Shown: in pieces, positions 39,869 through 48,249 of the stretch | Layout of the letters: each line of letters opens with the position of its first letter | How positions within the stretch are numbered: position 1 is the stretch's first letter | Position numbers and translations under genes: made by a program | The notes under the pieces: model-generated | What the model saw: the letters and a program-made list of their open reading frames with translations, nothing else | What the model was told of the DNA's origin: nothing | The model's database searches: none | Assembly (NCBI GenBank): GCA_900547455.1 | Contig: URGV01000004.1 | Span: 29,665-93,664 of the forward strand | Source: an uncultured Oscillospiraceae bacterium | GTDB taxonomy: Bacteria > Bacillota > Clostridia > Oscillospirales > Ruminococcaceae | Direction of reading: 5' to 3' | Length of the DNA: 64,000 nucleotides

Positions 39869-41425
39869 ATGGGTTCTATGATCAGTTATCTGGCCTGCAT
39901 CCTCATTTCGCTGGCAGCAGGCATCGCGGTGGCGTTCCCGTTGGGAATCCAGTACCGCAAAAAGGTGGCGGAGGCCGAGCTTGGCACCGCCGAGGAAGAG
40001 GCAAAACGCATCATCAGCGACGCCATCAAGGACGCTGAGGTCAAGAAAAAAGAGGCGCTGGTGGAGGCAAAGGACGAGATCCACAAGCAGCGCAACGAGG
40101 TAGAAAAGGAAGTCAAGGAGCGCCGCAACGAGGTGCAGCGCCTGGAAAGACGCATCCAGCAGAAGGAAGAATCCATCGACCGCAAGATGGATAACCTGGA
40201 AAAGAAAGAGGACACTCTGCAGAACCGCATCAAGGAGGCGGAGGCCAAGCTGCGCGAGGTCAACGAGATCAAGGCCCAGCAGTTTGAGGCGCTGGAAAAG
40301 ATCTCCGGCTACACCGCCGAGCAGGCCAAGGAGTACCTGCTTTCCAACCTGGAAAACGAGCTGGTGCACGAGAAGGCGGTCAAGATCAACGCCTACGAGC
40401 AGAAATTTAAGGACGAATCCGAGCAGAAGGCCAAGGAGATCATCGCCACCGCCATTCAGAAGTGCGCTTCTGATTATGTCGGCGAGATGACCGTCTCGGT
40501 TGTGCCGCTGCCAAACGACGAGATGAAGGGCCGCATCATCGGCCGCGAGGGCCGCAACATCCGCACCCTGGAGACGCTGACCGGCGTCGACCTGATTATC
40601 GACGACACCCCGGAGGCGATCACCCTTTCCAGCCACGACGCGGTCAAGCGTGAGATTGCCCGCATCTCGCTGGAGCGCCTGATTCAGGACGGCAGAATCC
40701 ACCCGGCCAGAATCGAGGAGACGGTTGAGAAGGCGCAGCGTGAGATTGAAAACAAGATCAAGCAGGACGGCGAGCGCGCCGTTCTGGAGGCCAACGTGCA
40801 CGGCATGCACCCGGATCTGGTCAAGCTGCTGGGCCGCATGCGCTACCGTTCCAGCTACGGCCAGAACGTGCTGCAGCACTCGATTGAGGTTGCGCAGCTT
40901 GCCGGCGTGATGGCGGCGGAGCTGGGCGCTGACGTCGCTACCGCCAAACGCGCGGGCTTAATCCACGACATCGGCAAGGCGCTGACCCACGAGATTGAGG
41001 GAAGCCACGTCAAGATCGGTGTCGATCTGGCTAGAAAATACAAGGAAAGCCCGGCAGTCATCCATGCCATCGAGGCGCACCACGGCGACGTGGAGCCAAA
41101 GACACTGGTTGCCTGCATTGTCCAGGCCGCTGACGCCATCAGCGCGGCGCGCCCGGGAGCAAGACGGGAGAACCTGGAGAACTACATCAAGCGCTTGGAG
41201 AAGCTGGAGGAGATTGCGAACTCCTTTGACGGCGTAGAGAAGTGCTATGCGGTTCAGGCGGGCCGCGAGATCCGTATCATGGTCCGTCCGGAGGTGATCG
41301 GTGACGATAAGATGATCATTCTGGCGCGCGACATCGTCAACAAGATCGAGTCGGAGCTGGAGTATCCGGGACAGATCAAGGTCAACATCATCCGCGAAAG
41401 CCGCGCCGTCGACTACGCCAAATAG
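39869..41425 (+). CDS. rny: ribonuclease Y
   Basis: 518 residues. A membrane-anchored endoribonuclease that starts mRNA decay. N-terminal membrane helix (about 4-23), long coiled coil (25-165), KH domain with [15 protein letters not shown] (near 220) and HD domain with [10 protein letters not shown] and HDIGKA (near 366). The C-terminus is the conserved SRAVDYAK. The AAAGGAGG site is 12 nt before ATG 39869, somewhat far, but this start gives the usual family N-terminus. Confidence 0.97.
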   Translation: MGSMISYLACILISLAAGIAVAFPLGIQYRKKVAEAELGTAEEEAKRIISDAIKDAEVKKKEALVEAKDEIHKQRNEVEKEVKERRNEVQRLERRIQQKEESIDRKMDNLEKKEDTLQNRIKEAEAKLREVNEIKAQQFEALEKISGYTAEQAKEYLLSNLENELVHEKAVKINAYEQKFKDESEQKAKEIIATAIQKCASDYVGEMTVSVVPLPNDEMKGRIIGREGRNIRTLETLTGVDLIIDDTPEAITLSSHDAVKREIARISLERLIQDGRIHPARIEETVEKAQREIENKIKQDGERAVLEANVHGMHPDLVKLLGRMRYRSSYGQNVLQHSIEVAQLAGVMAAELGADVATAKRAGLIHDIGKALTHEIEGSHVKIGVDLARKYKESPAVIHAIEAHHGDVEPKTLVACIVQAADAISAARPGARRENLENYIKRLEKLEEIANSFDGVEKCYAVQAGREIRIMVRPEVIGDDKMIILARDIVNKIESELEYPGQIKVNIIRESRAVDYAK

Positions 41426-41745
41426 GCAGGCTGAGCCTGCACCCAATTCACGGCGGCATGATGCCGCACCCAGTTCGCGTATTGGTTGGGTGGAAAATCG
41501 GATTTTCTACCTCGCGGGACCGGGTTTGTACAGATGAAGTTTCGCTTCCTTTTCAAAAGGAAGCGGGTGTCCAGCGGGCAGCGCCTGCTTTTCGAGCTCC
41601 GCAGAACTCGAAAAACTTTGTTGTACGCTTGCGGCCAGCTAGAAAAATAGGCTGTGCGTTGCGTGGGGCTTTTGCAAGAAAAAGATTCTTAAAAATGACC
41701 ATATTGTACAATCCGGAAAAACCTCCCATCGGGAGGTTTTTCTGC
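41426..41745 (+). repeat. mosaic hairpin element, copy B, ending in a terminator
   Basis: Begins directly at the rny stop with GCAGGCTGAGCCTGCACCC and GCGGCATGATGCCGC, as in copy A at 29079. It then shares ATTGGTT, TCTACCTCGCGG and ACCGG, carries different middle hairpins (CGCTTCCTTTTCAAAAGGAAGCG; CGAGCTCCGCAGAACTCG), a shortened CGCTTG..AGCT..GCGTTGCGTG stretch, and ends with GTACAA-CC-GAAAAACCTCCC and the terminator at 41716-41743. No gene. Confidence 0.8.
41716..41743 (+). terminator. terminator closing repeat copy B (rny transcript)
   Basis: Stem GAAAAACCTCCC/GGGAGGTTTTTC with loop ATC. Confidence 0.85.
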
Positions 41746-41807
41746 TGAAAGAAGAAGGCAAGGCGGAAGGCTTTCTGCGAAAAACGCCTGTTGTTGAGGA
41801 GGAAACG

Positions 41808-42794
41808 ATGGAAAAGATTTTAGCCTGCGTTTTAGCGATTGCTCTTTTGCTTACCATGAGCAGCTGCCGCCCGAATGAGGAAAGCGCAACCGAAAAAACG
41901 ACGCTGATCCCTGCGGCTGTGGAAGAAGATGCAGAAGAAACTTCCGGCGAACAGGAAGAGGCCGCGGAGCGGAGCGACCCTGACAAAGCGGGCGAAACAG
42001 CAATGTCCGAAACACCGGTTGAACCATCTGTTCCCGGTGACCAGGGTTTGACAGAGCAGTCGGAGACCGCTGTTCCTGAGGAGCAGCAAAACGAGGAGGA
42101 GGTTCAACAGGCCTCCTTTACGCAGCAGCATTTTACGCTGCGCAACGGCCGCGTGATCGGCTACTGGCTTTATACGCCGGCGGGAGCGGTGGAAAATATG
42201 CCGCTTATTCTCTACCTGCACGGCGGCAGCGGCAAGGGGGACGACCTGGAACTGGTCACCCAGGCTGACAGCCTGCCGCAGTACCTGCAGAACGGACAGC
42301 TTGCCCCGGAGGCCTATGTCCTGATCCCACAGCTGCCCGCTGCCTGCAGGGGCTGGGAAGATGTGCAGGAGGCGTTGATGCAGCTGGTCAGCGCGGTGCA
42401 GGAAAGCTGCCACACCGACCCGGAACGGGTGAGCCTCACCGGGCACAGCATGGGCGGCACCGGCGTGTGGCAGCTGGCGCTTCGGTATCCGGACAGCTTT
42501 TGTGCGATTGCGCCGCTGAGCGGCAGCGTACAGGCCAGCGCAGAGAATGTCTCCAAGCTGCGCAGTCTACCTGTATGGGCGGTGGTTGGCAGCGAGGACG
42601 CGGTTGTCGATCCCTCCCTTTCGGTGCAGATGGTCGAGGCTCTGTCCGAACAAAATGCCCAAGCATACATTACCGTTATAGAAGGAGCCGACCACTTTGC
42701 GGTTCCGGAGGAGGCCTATCTTTCGGGGAGGCTTGATATAATCGGCTGGCTGACAGGCGGCGATTCCCTCCCGCAGGAGGATTTCCTTCGCTGA
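41808..42794 (+). CDS. lipoprotein alpha/beta-hydrolase (esterase)
   Basis: 328 residues. A lipoprotein signal peptide MEKILACVLAIALLLTMSSC places Cys20 as the lipidated residue. An acidic linker (21-100) tethers an alpha/beta hydrolase with oxyanion motif LYLHGGSGKGDD, nucleophile GHSMGGTG (Ser near 214), candidate acid SEDAVVD and His in GADHFAV. Similar secreted enzymes are feruloyl or xylan esterases, but the substrate cannot be read off. ATG 41808 follows GAGGAGGAA. Confidence 0.9.
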   Translation: MEKILACVLAIALLLTMSSCRPNEESATEKTTLIPAAVEEDAEETSGEQEEAAERSDPDKAGETAMSETPVEPSVPGDQGLTEQSETAVPEEQQNEEEVQQASFTQQHFTLRNGRVIGYWLYTPAGAVENMPLILYLHGGSGKGDDLELVTQADSLPQYLQNGQLAPEAYVLIPQLPAACRGWEDVQEALMQLVSAVQESCHTDPERVSLTGHSMGGTGVWQLALRYPDSFCAIAPLSGSVQASAENVSKLRSLPVWAVVGSEDAVVDPSLSVQMVEALSEQNAQAYITVIEGADHFAVPEEAYLSGRLDIIGWLTGGDSLPQEDFLR

Positions 42795-42813
42795 CAGACA
42801 TAAAGCGCAAAAC

Positions 42814-42840
42814 AAAAGACCTCCCCGCGGGAGGTCTTTT
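42814..42840. terminator. bidirectional terminator
   Basis: Stem AAAAGACCTCCC/GGGAGGTCTTTT with loop CGC, between the convergent esterase and glutaredoxin-like genes. Confidence 0.9.
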
Positions 42841-42855
42841 GTTTTGGTTTAGGTT

Positions 42856-43143
42856 TTATTCTTCCTTGAGGTGATACTGCTCGATGAGCTGGCGGACGTG
42901 GTCTGGGTTTTGGATGACAATAGTCTCATCGTCGATGACGATGCAGGGCACGCCGACCTTGTGCTGTTCCCGCACCTCCTGGAAGGCGTCCTCGGTGTCG
43001 CGCAGTTTGAGGAACATCTTCAGCTTGCCGACGCTTTCACAGACGTCCACAAAGAGAAATTTGATGTTGTTTTCTTCCAGTACCGCCTTGGCGGGCGGGC
43101 AGTCGCTGCAGGTGGGGGTGCCATAAAAGACAATTTTTCTCAT
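42856..43143 (-). CDS. glutaredoxin-like protein, Cys form
   Basis: 95 residues with a thioredoxin fold. The redox motif is CSDC at residues 12-15 (YGTPTCSDCPPAK) and the cis-proline loop is GVPCIVID. ATG 43143 is taken because it makes the protein the same length as its paralogue; the ATG one codon upstream is also possible. The related gene at 43495-43782 has UGA in place of the first Cys. Likely a small thiol-disulfide or NrdH-like electron carrier. Confidence 0.88.
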   Translation of the reverse strand: MRKIVFYGTPTCSDCPPAKAVLEENNIKFLFVDVCESVGKLKMFLKLRDTEDAFQEVREQHKVGVPCIVIDDETIVIQNPDHVRQLIEQYHLKEE

Positions 43144-43280
43144 CATAACGCTTCCTTTCCGGCTTAGGGTTTAAAGGGTACTTTTTTCCATTCTCATTAT
43201 ACCCGGGCTTGAAGGGGGTGTCCAATTGCTTTTCAAAAAGCAGACCGCATTAGATGAAATATTTTTTCAATATCTTCCAC

Positions 43281-43411
43281 CTTTTCTTTGCCAAAAAGAA
43301 AAGGTGGAGCCAAAAGAAAGGGGTTTAGTTCTACTGTTAGTTTGAGCGGAATCGGATTCCAGCTTTTCTTTGCCAAAAAGAAAAGGGTGGAGCCAAAAGG
43401 AAGGAGTTTAG
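43281..43411. repeat. direct repeat of a 47-49 bp hairpin sequence
   Basis: Copies at 43281-43327 and 43363-43411 share CTTTTCTTTGCCAAAAAG followed by AAAAGG(G)TGGAGCCAAAAG and GTTTAG. Each folds as CTTTTCTTTG/CAAAAAGAAAAG. They fill the gap between the two glutaredoxin-like genes; no gene is present there. Confidence 0.75.
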
Positions 43412-43429
43412 CCGAAGGGAAATTTCTGC

Positions 43430-43471
43430 AAAAACGATCGCGGCAGCGTCCGGAAAGGGCGCTGCCGCGAT
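43430..43471 (-). terminator. terminator of the UGA-containing glutaredoxin-like gene
   Basis: 12-bp stem ATCGCGGCAGCG with its complement (43437-43448/43460-43471), then CG and five T on the reverse strand, just beyond the stop codon at 43495. Confidence 0.85.
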
Positions 43472-43494
43472 GTTATTTTAAGAGGGAAAAAGCA

Positions 43495-43782
43495 TTATGC
43501 CTGCTGCAGTTGATACTGCTCGATCAGCTGCTGCATATGTTCCGGGCTGTTGACCGGGATGACCTCGTCGTCGATAACGATGCAGGGGATGCCGGCGCGA
43601 TGCTGCTCGCGGATCTCCTTGCAGGCGTCCGCGGTGTCGCGAATTTTGAGGAACTGTTTTAATTTGCCGACGCTCTCGCAGATGTCGACGTACATATATT
43701 TGATGTTATTCTCTGAAAGAACCTCTTTCACTGGTGGGCAGCCGCCTCATGTGCCGGTTCCGTACAAAACGATCTTTCTCAT
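43495..43782 (-). CDS. glutaredoxin-like selenoprotein candidate (in-frame UGA, UxxC)
   Basis: The reverse strand reads MRKIVLYGTGT-[UGA]-GGCPPVKEVLSENN and continues to a TAA at 43495, 96 codons in all, exactly as in the Cys paralogue at 42856-43143. ATG 43782 follows AAAGGAG. The UGA is codon 12 (43747-43749), the position of the first redox cysteine of the paralogue, giving a UxxC site. A perfect 7-bp hairpin TGAAAGA-GGT-TCTTTCA (43714-43730) starts 16 nt behind the UGA, where bacterial SECIS elements lie. The rest of the frame is intact. The alternative is a nonsense-mutated pseudogene. Confidence 0.75.
43714..43730 (-). promoter_or_regulatory. SECIS-like hairpin
   Basis: 7-bp perfect stem with loop GGT inside the coding region, its loop about 24 nt behind the UGA. 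The corresponding stretch in the Cys paralogue does not form this stem. Confidence 0.6.
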
Positions 43783-43928
43783 AAGAAGTCTCCTTTCCCT
43801 GCAACAAGATAGAAAAAATGAATTGTTTTATTATATTATATCGATTTTATCAATCGATGTCAAACCCTTTTCCACCGTTTTGTGGGAAGGAATCTTTTGA
43901 GGGAGGGCGAAAAATTGACCATCTTTAC

Positions 43929-43957
43929 TCGACAGCGGCCCCGCGAACGTGTATAAT
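43929..43957 (+). promoter_or_regulatory. promoter of murD
   Basis: TCGACA (43929-43934), 17-nt spacer, TATAAT (43952-43957). Confidence 0.75.
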
Positions 43958-44010
43958 GAAAAAAGAATTTTGAATCTTCCTGCCTGAACCAAAACAAGGG
44001 GGTTATCGAT

Positions 44011-45402
44011 ATGAACGACAAACTGGAATTATTTTATCGCGGCCTAAAGGATCAAAAGGTTTCCTTCATCGGACTGGGCCGCAGCCATCGGGAATTGCTG
44101 CCGATGTTTGCATCGAAGAGCGCGCGGGTCAGTCTGCGGGACAAGCGCACCCGCGAGCAGATCGGCGAGGAGGCCGGGCAGCTGGAGGCGCTCGGCATCC
44201 GGCTCATTCTGGGGGAAGGGTATCTGGACAACCTGTGTGAGGAGGACATGATTCTGCGCACGCCGGGCATGTACTACTATCACCCGGCCCTGCAGGAGGC
44301 ACAGCGCAGCGGCGTGGTGGTGGTCAGCGAGATGGAGCTGTTTTTCGACCTGTGCCCCTGCAAGATCTATGCGGTCACCGGCTCGGACGGCAAGACGACC
44401 ACCACCTCGGTGATTGCGGAATTTTTAAAGGCGCAGGGCTTCAACGTCTTTTTGGGCGGCAACATCGGCTTTCCGCTGCTGCCGCGCATCGAGCAGATCG
44501 GCCCGGAGGACCGCGCGGTGGTGGAACTGTCCAGCTTCCAGATGATTTCGATGCGCAAGTCCCCCGACGTGGCGGTCATCACCAACATCTCGCCCAACCA
44601 CCTCGACGTCCACAAGGACATGCAGGAGTACATCGACGCCAAGCGCAACATTTATCTGCACCAGGGGGGCCTGAGCCGCACCGTGCTCAACGCCGACAAC
44701 GAGATCACCGCCTCCTTTGTGCCTCAGGTGCGCGGTATGGCGTTGCAGTTTAGCCGCAGGACAAAGCCGGCGCTCGGCGCCTATCTCGGCGAGGATGGCG
44801 TTCTTTACATGAACGACCGCAAAGGCGCCACCGCCATCCTGCCGATGGATCAGATCCGTATCCCCGGCATCCACAATGTCGAAAATTATCTGGCCGCCAT
44901 CAGCGCGGTGTGGGGTGAGGTTTCCCGGGAGAACATCGTCTCGGTGGCAAAAAGCTTCCCCGGCGTCGAGCACCGCATCGAGTTTGTGCGGGAACTGGGC
45001 GGGGTCAAATGGTACAACGATTCGATTGCCTCCAGCCCGACCAGGACGATTGCGGGGCTCAATTCCTTCCACCAGAAAATCATCCTGATTGCGGGCGGCT
45101 ACGACAAGAAGATTCCGTTCGAGCCGCTGGCCCCCAAGATTGTGGAAAAGGTCAAGGCGTTGATTCTGATGGGCGTCACCGCCCCCAAGATTGAGGCGGC
45201 GGTGCGGGCCTGCGCGGGCTTTGACGAGCAGGCGCTGCCCATCTACCACGTCTCCAACATGCAGCAGGCGGTGGAGAAGGCGCGGGAAATCGCGGGGGAA
45301 GGCGACATCGTCTCGCTCTCCCCGGCCTGCGCGAGCTTTGACCTCTACCCGGATTTTGAGGCGCGGGGACGGCACTTTAAAGAGCTGGTAAACAAGCTGT
45401 AG
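44011..45402 (+). CDS. murD: UDP-N-acetylmuramoylalanine-D-glutamate ligase
   Basis: 463 residues. It adds D-Glu to the peptidoglycan precursor. The Mur ligase ATP loop is TGSDGKTTTT (near 122-131), followed by ELSSFQM, NISPNHLDVH, GIHNVENYLAA and NDSIASSPTRTI. The N-terminal Rossmann-like domain is VSFIGLGRSHRELL. Ribosome site AAGGGGG before ATG 44011. It is outside a dcw cluster and is followed closely by acetyltransferase genes. Confidence 0.93.
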   Translation: MNDKLELFYRGLKDQKVSFIGLGRSHRELLPMFASKSARVSLRDKRTREQIGEEAGQLEALGIRLILGEGYLDNLCEEDMILRTPGMYYYHPALQEAQRSGVVVVSEMELFFDLCPCKIYAVTGSDGKTTTTSVIAEFLKAQGFNVFLGGNIGFPLLPRIEQIGPEDRAVVELSSFQMISMRKSPDVAVITNISPNHLDVHKDMQEYIDAKRNIYLHQGGLSRTVLNADNEITASFVPQVRGMALQFSRRTKPALGAYLGEDGVLYMNDRKGATAILPMDQIRIPGIHNVENYLAAISAVWGEVSRENIVSVAKSFPGVEHRIEFVRELGGVKWYNDSIASSPTRTIAGLNSFHQKIILIAGGYDKKIPFEPLAPKIVEKVKALILMGVTAPKIEAAVRACAGFDEQALPIYHVSNMQQAVEKAREIAGEGDIVSLSPACASFDLYPDFEARGRHFKELVNKL

Positions 45403-45421
45403 GAAGGACGGAGGGGCGAAG

Positions 45422-45898
45422 ATGAAGATCGAGCTGCGCGAGCGCACCGCCGGGCATGTGCGCGTCTACTTTGAGCAGACGCAGGATGAGCAGATTGAGC
45501 GGATGCTGCCGCGAAGCGTGGAGAGCCTGGAGCAGGCGCTGGCGAACTTTGAGGCGACCCTGCTGCCGGGTGCTGCGAGCTTTGGAAGGACCATCTACGC
45601 GGACGGGCGCTACGTCGGGGACGTCTGGTGCTACTGCATCGATTGCGAGCAGTCCCCCAACGCGATGCTCAGCTACTGCATCTTCGACAAGGCCCTTTGG
45701 GGAAAGGGTGCGGCCACCGAAGCGGTCGGGCTGTTTTTGCAGCAGGCAGTGGAGCGCTTTTCGCTGCGCTCGGTCGGGGCCTTCACCTTTGCGGACAACA
45801 AAGCCTCGATTCGGGTGCTGGAAAAGAACGGCTTTGCCGTGCAGGAATCCTTTGTGGAGAACGGCAGGGAGTCGGTCTATCTGGAGCGCGGCTGTTAA
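45422..45898 (+). CDS. GNAT-family N-acetyltransferase
   Basis: 158 residues of the RimJ/RimL-like group: SYCIFDKALWGKGAATEAVG is the acetyl-CoA loop and NKASIRVLEKNGFAVQE the C-terminal signature. It starts 19 bp after murD, behind GGACGGAGGGG, and ends 12 bp before another GNAT gene. Substrate unknown. Confidence 0.85.
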   Translation: MKIELRERTAGHVRVYFEQTQDEQIERMLPRSVESLEQALANFEATLLPGAASFGRTIYADGRYVGDVWCYCIDCEQSPNAMLSYCIFDKALWGKGAATEAVGLFLQQAVERFSLRSVGAFTFADNKASIRVLEKNGFAVQESFVENGRESVYLERGC

Positions 45899-45910
45899 GG
45901 GGGCGGCGGG

Positions 45911-46438
45911 ATGATTTACGAAATGGATGAGAAGATCACCATCCGCTCCCTGCGGCCCGAGGACGCGCAGGTGATTGCCCGCGAGGAGGTCGCACAGGGC
46001 TGGGTCAACGCCAGCCCGAAAAAGTATGAGCAGCGGCTCCGGGACCAGCAGGAGGGGAAGGCAATGGCCCTGGCAGCCGAGTACTGCGGGCAGGTCGCCG
46101 GATACATCAACGTCTATCTTGCCCCGGAGCAGGGGGCGTTTGCCGGGCAGGGCATCCCGGAGATTGTCGATTTTGGGGTGCTGGCAAAGTACCGCAACCG
46201 CGGCATCGGCAGCAGGCTGATGGATGCGGCCGAGCGGATTGCGGCGGAGCATGCCGACACCGTCTTTCTGGGGGTTGGACTGCACAGTGGGTATGGCAGC
46301 GCGCAGCGGATGTACATCAAGCGCGGGTATATCCCGGACGGAAGCGGCGTCTGGTACCGGGACGCAGTCTGCGCGCCCTATGCCGACTGCCGCAATGATG
46401 ACGACCTGGTGCTGTATCTTTCCAAAAAACTGCGGTGA
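45911..46438 (+). CDS. GNAT-family N-acetyltransferase
   Basis: 175 residues. The acetyl-CoA loop reads DFGVLAKYRNRGIGSRLMDAAE, followed by YGSAQRMYIKRGYIPDGSG. Two internal starts are close together (ATG 45911, ATG 45923); the first is used. Part of the run of small genes after murD. Confidence 0.85.
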   Translation: MIYEMDEKITIRSLRPEDAQVIAREEVAQGWVNASPKKYEQRLRDQQEGKAMALAAEYCGQVAGYINVYLAPEQGAFAGQGIPEIVDFGVLAKYRNRGIGSRLMDAAERIAAEHADTVFLGVGLHSGYGSAQRMYIKRGYIPDGSGVWYRDAVCAPYADCRNDDDLVLYLSKKLR

Positions 46439-46472
46439 GCGGTGGAGCGATGAGAGGAGGTTTTTGCAACCG

Positions 46473-46994
46473 ATGACCAATTTGGAACATTACGATTTTT
46501 GCAAGCCGTACATCATGGACGATGAATACATTCTGTGGGAGGGCGCGCCGGAGAAGGGGTTAAGCCTGACCAGTAGGGACATTGTGCTGCTCCCGTTCAG
46601 CGTCATTTGGCTGGGCTTTGCCCTGTTTTGGGAATATTTGGCGGTCACCACCTCGGGGTCGCTTTTGATGATGGTGTGGGGGCTGCCGTTTATCGGGGTC
46701 GGCCTCTATCTACTGTTCGGGCGGTTTTTGCAGACGCTCTATCTGCGGGACAAGACCTTTTACATCATCACCAACAAAAAGCTCATCATCCGTTCGGGCA
46801 ACAAGGTCAGGATTTATCGGGCGGAAGATCTGCCGCCGATGGACATCCATCTGCACAAAAACGGCACCGGAACCATCCTGTTTTCAGAGATTAGCTACGG
46901 CAGAAACGGGCGGCGGTACGGCAGTTACTTTGCGCTGGAAAATATCGCCGATGTGGCGGGGGCGCAGAACGCGCTGGGCCGGATGGAGCGGTAG
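46473..46994 (+). CDS. two-TM protein with PH-like domain
   Basis: 173 residues. DDEYILWEGAPEKG at the N-terminus, two hydrophobic segments (about 40-60 and 65-88), then a bacterial PH-like part (YLRDKTFYIITNKKLIIRSG). Function unknown. The GGAGG site is 12 nt upstream of ATG 46473; an in-frame TTG at 46464 is an alternative start. Confidence 0.75.
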   Translation: MTNLEHYDFCKPYIMDDEYILWEGAPEKGLSLTSRDIVLLPFSVIWLGFALFWEYLAVTTSGSLLMMVWGLPFIGVGLYLLFGRFLQTLYLRDKTFYIITNKKLIIRSGNKVRIYRAEDLPPMDIHLHKNGTGTILFSEISYGRNGRRYGSYFALENIADVAGAQNALGRMER

Positions 46995-47008
46995 AAAGGG
47001 AAATCAGA

Positions 47009-47548
47009 ATGAACAGGATTCAGATCCGGCAAGCTGCAATTGGCGACGAAAACATATTGGCGCAGATTCAGGTGGAGTCTTGGAGGGCGGCCTATGCGGA
47101 CATCCTGCCGAGGGAAGAGCTGGAGAAACATCTGGAGCAGGAACGCATTGAGCAGATGTACCGCCAGGTGCTGACCGGGCAGCAGCTGAGAGGCTCGTTG
47201 CTGTTGCTGAACGACTGCCCTCACTGCATGGCTTTCTGGGGCGGCTTCCGGGCGGAACAGCGTCCGGGCTGGGCGGAGCTTGTCTGCATCCACAGCCTTC
47301 CCCAAAACTGGGGCAGGGGGTACGGCTCGATGATGATGGAGCATCTCCTGCAGCAGATGCGGGCGGCGGGATATGGCCGGGCGGCCCTGTGGGTCTTTGA
47401 ACAGAACGGCAGGGCCAGGCGCTTTTATGAAAAGAACGGCTTTTTACTGGCATCGGAAAGCAAAGATGTCTTCGGTGCGCAGGAGGTTTTGTATACAAGA
47501 TGCCTGGAAGAAACAGGAGACACGCAGCCGGAGAGGAGGAACGCGTGA
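47009..47548 (+). CDS. GNAT-family N-acetyltransferase
   Basis: 179 residues. The N-terminus IRQAAIGDENILAQIQVESWRAAY (positions 5-28) and LPQNWGRGYGSMMMEHLL with QNGRARRFYEKNGF are typical of YitH/PhnO-like GNATs. Its stop overlaps the TetR start (ATGATG region), so it may be coupled with that regulator. Confidence 0.83.
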   Translation: MNRIQIRQAAIGDENILAQIQVESWRAAYADILPREELEKHLEQERIEQMYRQVLTGQQLRGSLLLLNDCPHCMAFWGGFRAEQRPGWAELVCIHSLPQNWGRGYGSMMMEHLLQQMRAAGYGRAALWVFEQNGRARRFYEKNGFLLASESKDVFGAQEVLYTRCLEETGDTQPERRNA

Positions 47549-48111
47549 TGTCCAACATTACAAAGCAGGCGCTGGAAGCGTCGCTGAAACGGCTGCTGCT
47601 ACAAAAGCCGCTGACCAAAATCACGATTGCCGACATCACCGAGGACTGCGGGGTCAGCCGCATGACCTTTTACTATCACTTTCAGGACATCTATGACCTG
47701 GTGGAGTGGGCCTGTTTTGAGGACGCTTCCAGGGCGCTGGACGGAAAAAAGACCTATGCCACCTGGCAGGAGGGCTTTCTGAATATCTTTGAGGCGGTGC
47801 TGGAAAACAGGCCCTTTATTCAAAACGTCTATCACGCAGTCAGCCGGGAACAGGTGGAGCGGTATCTTTACCGGATGGTGCAGCAGCTGGTGTTTGCGGT
47901 GGTGGAGGAACAGGCCGCGGGGATTCCGGTGGCGGAGCGGGACAAGCGATTCATCGCCGATTTTTATAAATACGCCTTTGTCGGGATCATGCTGGATTGG
48001 GTTCGGGACGGGATGCAGGAGGACCCGAAGCGGATTGTGGAGCGCATCAGCCTTCTGATCGAGGGGGATATCGTCCGTGCGCTGGAAAAAATGAGAACCG
48101 ACAGAGAATGA
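47548..48111 (+). CDS. TetR-family regulator next to oleate hydratase
   Basis: 187 residues. The DNA-binding domain lies at about 1-50 (ITIADITEDCGVSRMTFYYHFQDIYDLV) and the C-terminal part resembles the DhaS-like TetR group. ATG 47548 follows GAGAGGAGG. It lies directly upstream of oleate hydratase and is the natural candidate for its regulator. Confidence 0.88.
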   Translation: MSNITKQALEASLKRLLLQKPLTKITIADITEDCGVSRMTFYYHFQDIYDLVEWACFEDASRALDGKKTYATWQEGFLNIFEAVLENRPFIQNVYHAVSREQVERYLYRMVQQLVFAVVEEQAAGIPVAERDKRFIADFYKYAFVGIMLDWVRDGMQEDPKRIVERISLLIEGDIVRALEKMRTDRE

Positions 48112-48138
48112 GCTGTAAACAGAGTATGAAGGTTTGGG

Positions 48139-48183
48139 CAGATTGGCCCCGATGATGAATTTTTCATCATCGGGGCCAATCTG
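48139..48183 (+). terminator. long hairpin after the TetR gene
   Basis: Perfect 21-bp arms (48139-48159/48163-48183) with a 3-nt loop. The following T-run is only TTT, so this is either a terminator or a strong RNA structure ahead of oleate hydratase. Confidence 0.65.
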
Positions 48184-48249
48184 TTTATGGTTTCCTGCGG
48201 GAAGATTGTTTATGATAGAGGCAGAAAATAAAAAACGGAGGTATCGTTT

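Noticed and set aside
43747..43749. Simple nonsense mutation (pseudogene) as reading of the UGA
   Set aside because: Not excluded, but less likely: UGA sits exactly at the redox Cys, the rest of the gene is intact and a SECIS-placed hairpin is present only in this copy.
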